From Branchiostoma lanceolatum (Eukaryota; Chordata; Leptocardii; Amphioxiformes; Branchiostomatidae), in assembly GCF_035083965.1 (NCBI RefSeq), contig NC_089726.1, positions 22,180,559-22,244,558 on the forward strand: a stretch of DNA of 64,000 bases. The letters are read 5' to 3'. The notes beneath the pieces are model-generated. The model was not told the DNA's origin and searched no databases. It worked only from the letters and a program-made list of their open reading frames with translations. Position numbers and translations under genes: made by a program. Below, piece after piece: positions 60,801-64,000 of this stretch. Positions within the stretch are counted from its first letter, which is position 1; the number at the start of each line of letters is the position of its first letter.

Positions 60801-61125
60801 CGTGGAGGTCACCGGGGTGCGGGAGATCCACCTTCAGCTCACCCTCACCTTCCTCCCGTGCGCCCAGCCCGTCTGCCCGCCCCGGAGCAGGCAGGCCATC
60901 TTCACGGACGCCGGAGCGAGCTCCACCGCCGAGTTCCGCGTCCGGGACACGGCGGAAGATGTCGGAACGGGTTCGGCTGCTTGGGTTGCGGTGCTTGTAG
61001 TCCTGGCAGTGTTGTTCTGTGTGCTAGTTGTGGGGATCGTGTATGTTCGCAAGAGGCGTTCAGCACATAAGTCTCCCCCAGGGCACACTGAGACAACACC
61101 GCTGACGGCCAACACGACTGTGTAA
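48858..61125 (+). CDS. Type I membrane protein with glycine-rich beta domain and helical ectodomain, family not recognised (1133 aa)
   Basis: Eighteen exons: 48858-48915, 49164-49561, 50036-50313, 50707-50862, 51515-51609, 52060-52311, 52612-52749, 53113-53256, 53938-54036, 54438-54586, 55622-55808, 55952-56097, 56736-56935, 58625-58805, 59251-59421, 59918-60141, 60388-60487 and 60700-61125. They total 3402 nt, with all phases matching and GT-AG introns. Residues 1-20 form a signal peptide. Residues 50-110 are Ser/Thr-rich. A beta-rich domain (153-412) carries Gly-rich loops. A helical region spans 415-885, a beta-rich region 885-1060, the transmembrane helix 1085-1108, and a basic-then-Thr-rich tail 1109-1133. 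At least seven N-glycosylation sequons lie in the ectodomain and none is needed in the tail. I do not recognise a named family; no enzyme motif is evident. Confidence 0.88.
49690..49925. repeat. Pyrimidine-rich (CTTT-like) tract
   Basis: A low-complexity C/T stretch in intron 2 of the membrane-protein gene. Open frames across it are compositional artefacts. Confidence 0.85.
50036..52311 (+). other. Beta-rich domain with glycine-rich loops (residues 153-412)
   Basis: Exons 3-6. Alternating strands (RIEILATDVSL, FYLETVSLTIKG, NVYISAVNLTVAG, ATLYVGFMFGGRLEVLARG, GGVIIIRML) are joined by Gly-rich loops such as GGLGQAGGDGHVGAPGQ and GGKGGDGGKPGQSGDGGPGG. The pattern suggests a solenoid or sandwich with disordered Gly loops rather than a true collagen triple helix, because strict Gly-X-Y runs are short. 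Cysteines (DACCHG, THCYNAGHW) may pair. Confidence 0.6.
50411..50550. repeat. Degenerate (CA)n microsatellite
   Basis: ACACAC, GCGCAC and related units over about 140 bp in intron 3 of the membrane-protein gene. Confidence 0.9.
52560..52600. repeat. (GTTT)n microsatellite at a splice acceptor
   Basis: Ten GTTT units end 11 bases before the acceptor of the exon at 52612. They serve as most of its pyrimidine tract. No SINE body is attached here. Confidence 0.9.
54151..54262. repeat. (AGT)n microsatellite
   Basis: Interrupted GTA/GCA trinucleotide array in intron 9 of the membrane-protein gene. Confidence 0.93.
54606..55006 (-). mobile_element. Full-length tRNA-derived SINE, copy C, with target duplication
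   Basis: On the minus strand the A box is TGGCGTAGTGAC and the B box GGGTTCGAATCC is intact, followed by the body and a short (CAAA) tail. A perfect 12-bp duplication TGTGTGTGATTG lies at 54594-54605 and 55007-55018. The insertion begins 20 bases after the donor of the exon ending at 54586. Confidence 0.92.
56367..56553. repeat. Inverted-repeat element
   Basis: CTTCGCAGACCTCTTGGAGT and TTTATTTGGGTGGAG on the left are mirrored by CTCCACCCAAATAAA and CTCCAAGCAGTCTGCGAAG on the right. The central TTTTCAACAT phrase is shared with 4147-4313 and 48090. No duplication was identified. Confidence 0.7.
57353..57460. mobile_element. Foldback MITE, TAGCCTG family, copy 4
   Basis: TAGCCTGGAATCCATCC and its mirror, with arms of about 47 bases differing by one 3-base indel. 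A perfect 9-bp duplication GGTGTAACG lies at 57344-57352 and 57461-57469. It lies in intron 13 of the membrane-protein gene. Confidence 0.92.
59918..61125 (+). other. C-terminal beta region, transmembrane helix and tail (residues 885-1133)
   Basis: Exons 16-18. Strand-like segments TNTIVLRRRDL, LSFVISG, VKVWLKR, GMWTFTHAPRTMLFHY, VTLSPIGPWTLAVP and EIHLQLTLTF precede a Cys-containing linker (CAQPVCP) and Ser/Ala-rich stalk. The transmembrane helix AAWVAVLVVLAVLFCVLVVG follows, then RKRR as the stop-transfer signal. The tail ends TTPLTANTTV. Confidence 0.75.
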
Positions 61126-61875
61126 GCCAACATCATACACCGCATAAAAAGTGGGATTTACCAACGGTGGTAAATGTCTGCAAAGTTTGACATTTACCAC
61201 CATCTGGTAAATACTACTTTCGTGCAGTGATAAATGAAAACAACAGCCATAGAAACAAAGAACGATCGCATATTGATATGGCTATAGCACTTACTGTGTA
61301 ATGAATGAATTTACACTTAGCTCTGATTTTATCTTAATGCATGTCTTAATCATTTACTACTCGGCTGAGCGTAAGCAAGCACTGTATATTTGGAAGATTG
61401 TTCCGACGGCTTATTTCTTTTTATTTGTTATTTGGTATGATGTAACTACGTGTATGGATTTGATAATGACTTCTTCATTATAACAGGTGAATAGAAAACA
61501 GCTCACCTATCAAAATTTAGGTTCAACTGTTACCCACGGTAACACATTGTACATGTATGTAGAAGATTTAGCTAATCATCAGTTATTCTTACAGTAGTAT
61601 CGGAACTAGAGTAAGTTTTCAAATATTTCGGTATCTTTGTCATGTTTCTAGTTATATGTGTATAAACGCTTTTAGTTATATGTTTTCTTTTGCTTTCTTT
61701 TCCGCTGGGGGGGGGGGTGTCGGTCTCACGTCAACTAGTTTTTTCCAGTCATTCATGTTTTAGTGTGTTGCCAGACATCTTATTTTCCATACTGTACAAG
61801 CGGTGGCTATAATATAAGTGCACAACTCGAGTAAGCCGCCACTTTGTCTTCGTTCATGTATTTGATTGTCCTTTG

Positions 61876-61881
61876 AATAAA
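61876..61881 (+). terminator. Candidate poly-A signal of the membrane-protein gene
   Basis: AATAAA about 750 bases after the stop codon, the first clear match on the + strand. Confidence 0.45.
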
Positions 61882-62065
61882 AAAATATATATATGGGACT
61901 GTATTTAAGATAATGATTCATTTCAACAGCAGCACATACAAAGAATAACAAGCTTGAAGTAAAGAAGTCCCGTAGCCTTTTTGATGCCGCAAGGGCAGTG
62001 TGTATCCACTATGTTCAGGGCACGATATTGGAAGATGGGGCTCAACTCTCTCCTTGATCAGCCTT

Positions 62066-62224
62066 TTACCTCCCTAACCGAAGTCAGGTACCCATTTTTA
62101 CACCTGTTAAGTACGTATACCTTTCCCAAGGACACAACATCGGTGGCATGTCAGAGGATTCGAACCCAGGACCTCTGGAGTTCTGGGCCAAACAACCTAA
62201 CCGTTACGCAATCACGACGCCACA
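62066..62224 (-). repeat. 5' part of the (CAAA)-tailed tRNA-SINE
   Basis: On the minus strand it carries the tRNA-like head (TTCGAATCC-type B box near 62160) and the start of the body (CCTTGGGAAAGG), ending at GGTACCTGAC. The tail half is absent. Confidence 0.75.
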
Positions 62225-64000
62225 ACTTTATTTAATACATGGTGTGAACATATGAAGTACTAGTATCTTGATTGGCAAAGGCAGGATTGACATTTCACAG
62301 CCCACCAATGACGTCATTCTGCCAATGCCCTCCACCCATGTTGTTTTTAAAGAACACCCAACCCTTGTACCTACTGCTTGGCTTTATTTGCTTAGCGTCT
62401 GTGAAAAATACGTTGATCATGTTATGACCTGGGATCGGTAGCGTTGTTACTAAGGCTCCAAAGCTATTTCTGTACCGGGCGCACGCATTCACTCACACAG
62501 TGGTTATGGCGCATGGCGCTTTCTCCTGTACTGAAACGAGTTCAACGTTCAACTGAATGAGAGCTAGAGTTATTTTGGTCAAGGATTATTTACACGACTT
62601 ATCGCTCGGTGAGTCCGCTGATTCGAGAAAGATCGGTGTTTAGTTCAGTGAACTTTCAACTAAGACCAATACGTTGCCTGTGTCGCGGACTATTCTCAAC
62701 ACTTACCAGCAGCATTTCCAGTCTAATTTGCTACACGTAGGGCGACACAGGTGCTTACAAAGAGACGGCATATCTTTACCGGGATATCTGCACAAGTGGC
62801 TGGACACAGGCTTGGTAAGTATTTACCCGTGAACAAGCTTTTGTACGTAGCCAGTCCTAGCAGAAGGAGTGTGTGCATTATAGGTAAACACGATGACGAT
62901 ACCTACGGATTATCTTTGAATTACCAGAGTTGAAGCCATTATGTTCACGCGCCAAAGATATGAAATCAGGTAAGTTTAGCGTCATCGTTCATCCAATAGG
63001 TTTTGGTTCATTAGTTTGAGTGCCATCATCGGTCAAGAGACACATTCAACTGTGTGCTCGTCCATACGACATGAAACATCACTAGATAGGATAAGAAGCA
63101 ATAGGATTCTAACGTATCTTTGAATTGTGCCAGATACGAGTGTGGTATAGACTAGGTATCAGGGGGTTGTTTGTGCACAGATATGATTATGTATTCCGAG
63201 TCTGTAATATTCCAATGGTCTTAGACTACGAATATGGAAATATTATTCCCGCTCCTGCACTAGGTTTTTGCATCTGATGTAATATGTAACTACACCTTAC
63301 CTACCCAACGTTAAAGAGCTTTTGCTGGGACATGACTTCTTGTACTATGAGACTTTATTTATAAAATCTATAAGCGGTGTGTCGCCCGAAGTACGTTAAA
63401 GTATGAATAGCCGTACCCCCCAAGAGCTTGAAGCCGAGTGATCCCCGCGCACGTTGCAAGCCACGTGTGGCTGTAGCTATGTTTTCCAACCTGTTCATCG
63501 ATATCGGTTTCTCAGACGCGTGTGCTGACGTTAACGCACATCTGATAGTCTCTTCAGCTTCAAGTGCTGGTCGCCAAAGTGTGCTCAGCACGTCATTGCG
63601 GTACATTTAACCTGTATGCTTGGCAATTCCACGCGCTCGCAGACACGAAACGGCGGGTAGAATATTCGCTGTACGTACCAAGAGTGTTTTCCGTCCAAAC
63701 CACTGGTCTGAGGTTTGGTTATGATATTTTTCTCTTCAGTCTTACGATCAGTTGCAGGACTTATGTGTGCTTGTGAGTGTGTTTGTAACAGTGTTTGTTT
63801 CCTGCACTGTGACTATATAATATCATATAGATGGCGTGACCGGACAATGAACCATGGAGTATATTATTGGTGACTGGAATGATACGTTCCAAACATCAAT
63901 CTTGAATGCATCATATCATTGAGCAACATTTGCTACCTGCACAGGATTTGTCACCGGGTTTCCAAACCAGATGTGAATACGTGTGATGCAGTGGGTTCAT

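Larger units (their letters stand above)
61126..64000. other. 3' UTR of the membrane-protein gene and downstream intergenic DNA
   Basis: The probable 3' UTR runs to the AATAAA at 61876. A SINE fragment lies at 62066-62224. From 62230 to 64000 I see no exon with plausible splice sites, RNA gene or repeat structure that I can name. Confidence 0.55.

Noticed and set aside
1..64000. CRISPR arrays, operons, rRNA genes or viral insertions
   Set aside because: None of the required repeats or gene sets are present; the content is intron-rich animal DNA.

Overview
The window looks like invertebrate chordate nuclear DNA, most probably amphioxus (Branchiostoma). The reasons are intron-rich genes with GT-AG introns full of small DNA transposons, a recognisable FGD5/FGD6-type Rho exchange factor, a compact RING/B-box (TRIM) gene, and (CAAA)-tailed tRNA-derived SINEs. 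The species is an inference. Nothing bacterial, viral or organellar was seen.

Three protein-coding genes can be assembled exon by exon with consistent splice phases. (1) A four-exon TRIM-type gene on + (5701-10645, 386 aa) has a RING, a B-box2, a coiled coil and a Pro/Gln-rich tail. (2) A 21-coding-exon gene on - (46586 down to 16070, 1921 aa) is an FGD5/FGD6-like Cdc42/Rho GEF. It has a huge proline-rich N-terminus with a dense tyrosine cassette, an acidic stretch, then DH, PH, FYVE and a second PH. Its last 12 codons sit in a tiny terminal exon 1.1 kb beyond an in-frame pseudo-stop. (3) An 18-exon gene on + (48858-61125, 1133 aa) encodes a type I membrane protein that I cannot assign to a named family. 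It has a signal peptide, a beta-rich N-terminal domain interrupted by glycine-rich collagen-like loops, a long helical middle, a beta-rich C-terminal ectodomain, one transmembrane helix and a 25-residue tail. It is the best candidate here for undescribed biology.

Layout: 1-5700 is repeat-rich intergenic DNA. TRIM and FGD are tail to tail, separated by 10.6-16.0 kb of repeats that include a 120-bp minisatellite and a decayed non-LTR retrotransposon. FGD and the type I membrane gene are head to head across about 2.3 kb. 61.1-64.0 kb is 3' UTR plus intergenic DNA.

Mobile DNA is the second theme. I found SINEs, one with a perfect 12-bp target duplication and two abutting splice sites. There are four foldback MITEs with TAGCCTG termini and perfect 9-bp target duplications, two more 9-bp-duplication MITEs, several Harbinger-like elements with 3-bp TAA/TTA duplications, a Tc1/mariner-like MITE, pogo-like, hAT-like and TTAA-flanked elements, and three cases of nesting. 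The FGD locus also carries partial duplications of its own exon starts (PH1 and FYVE exons).
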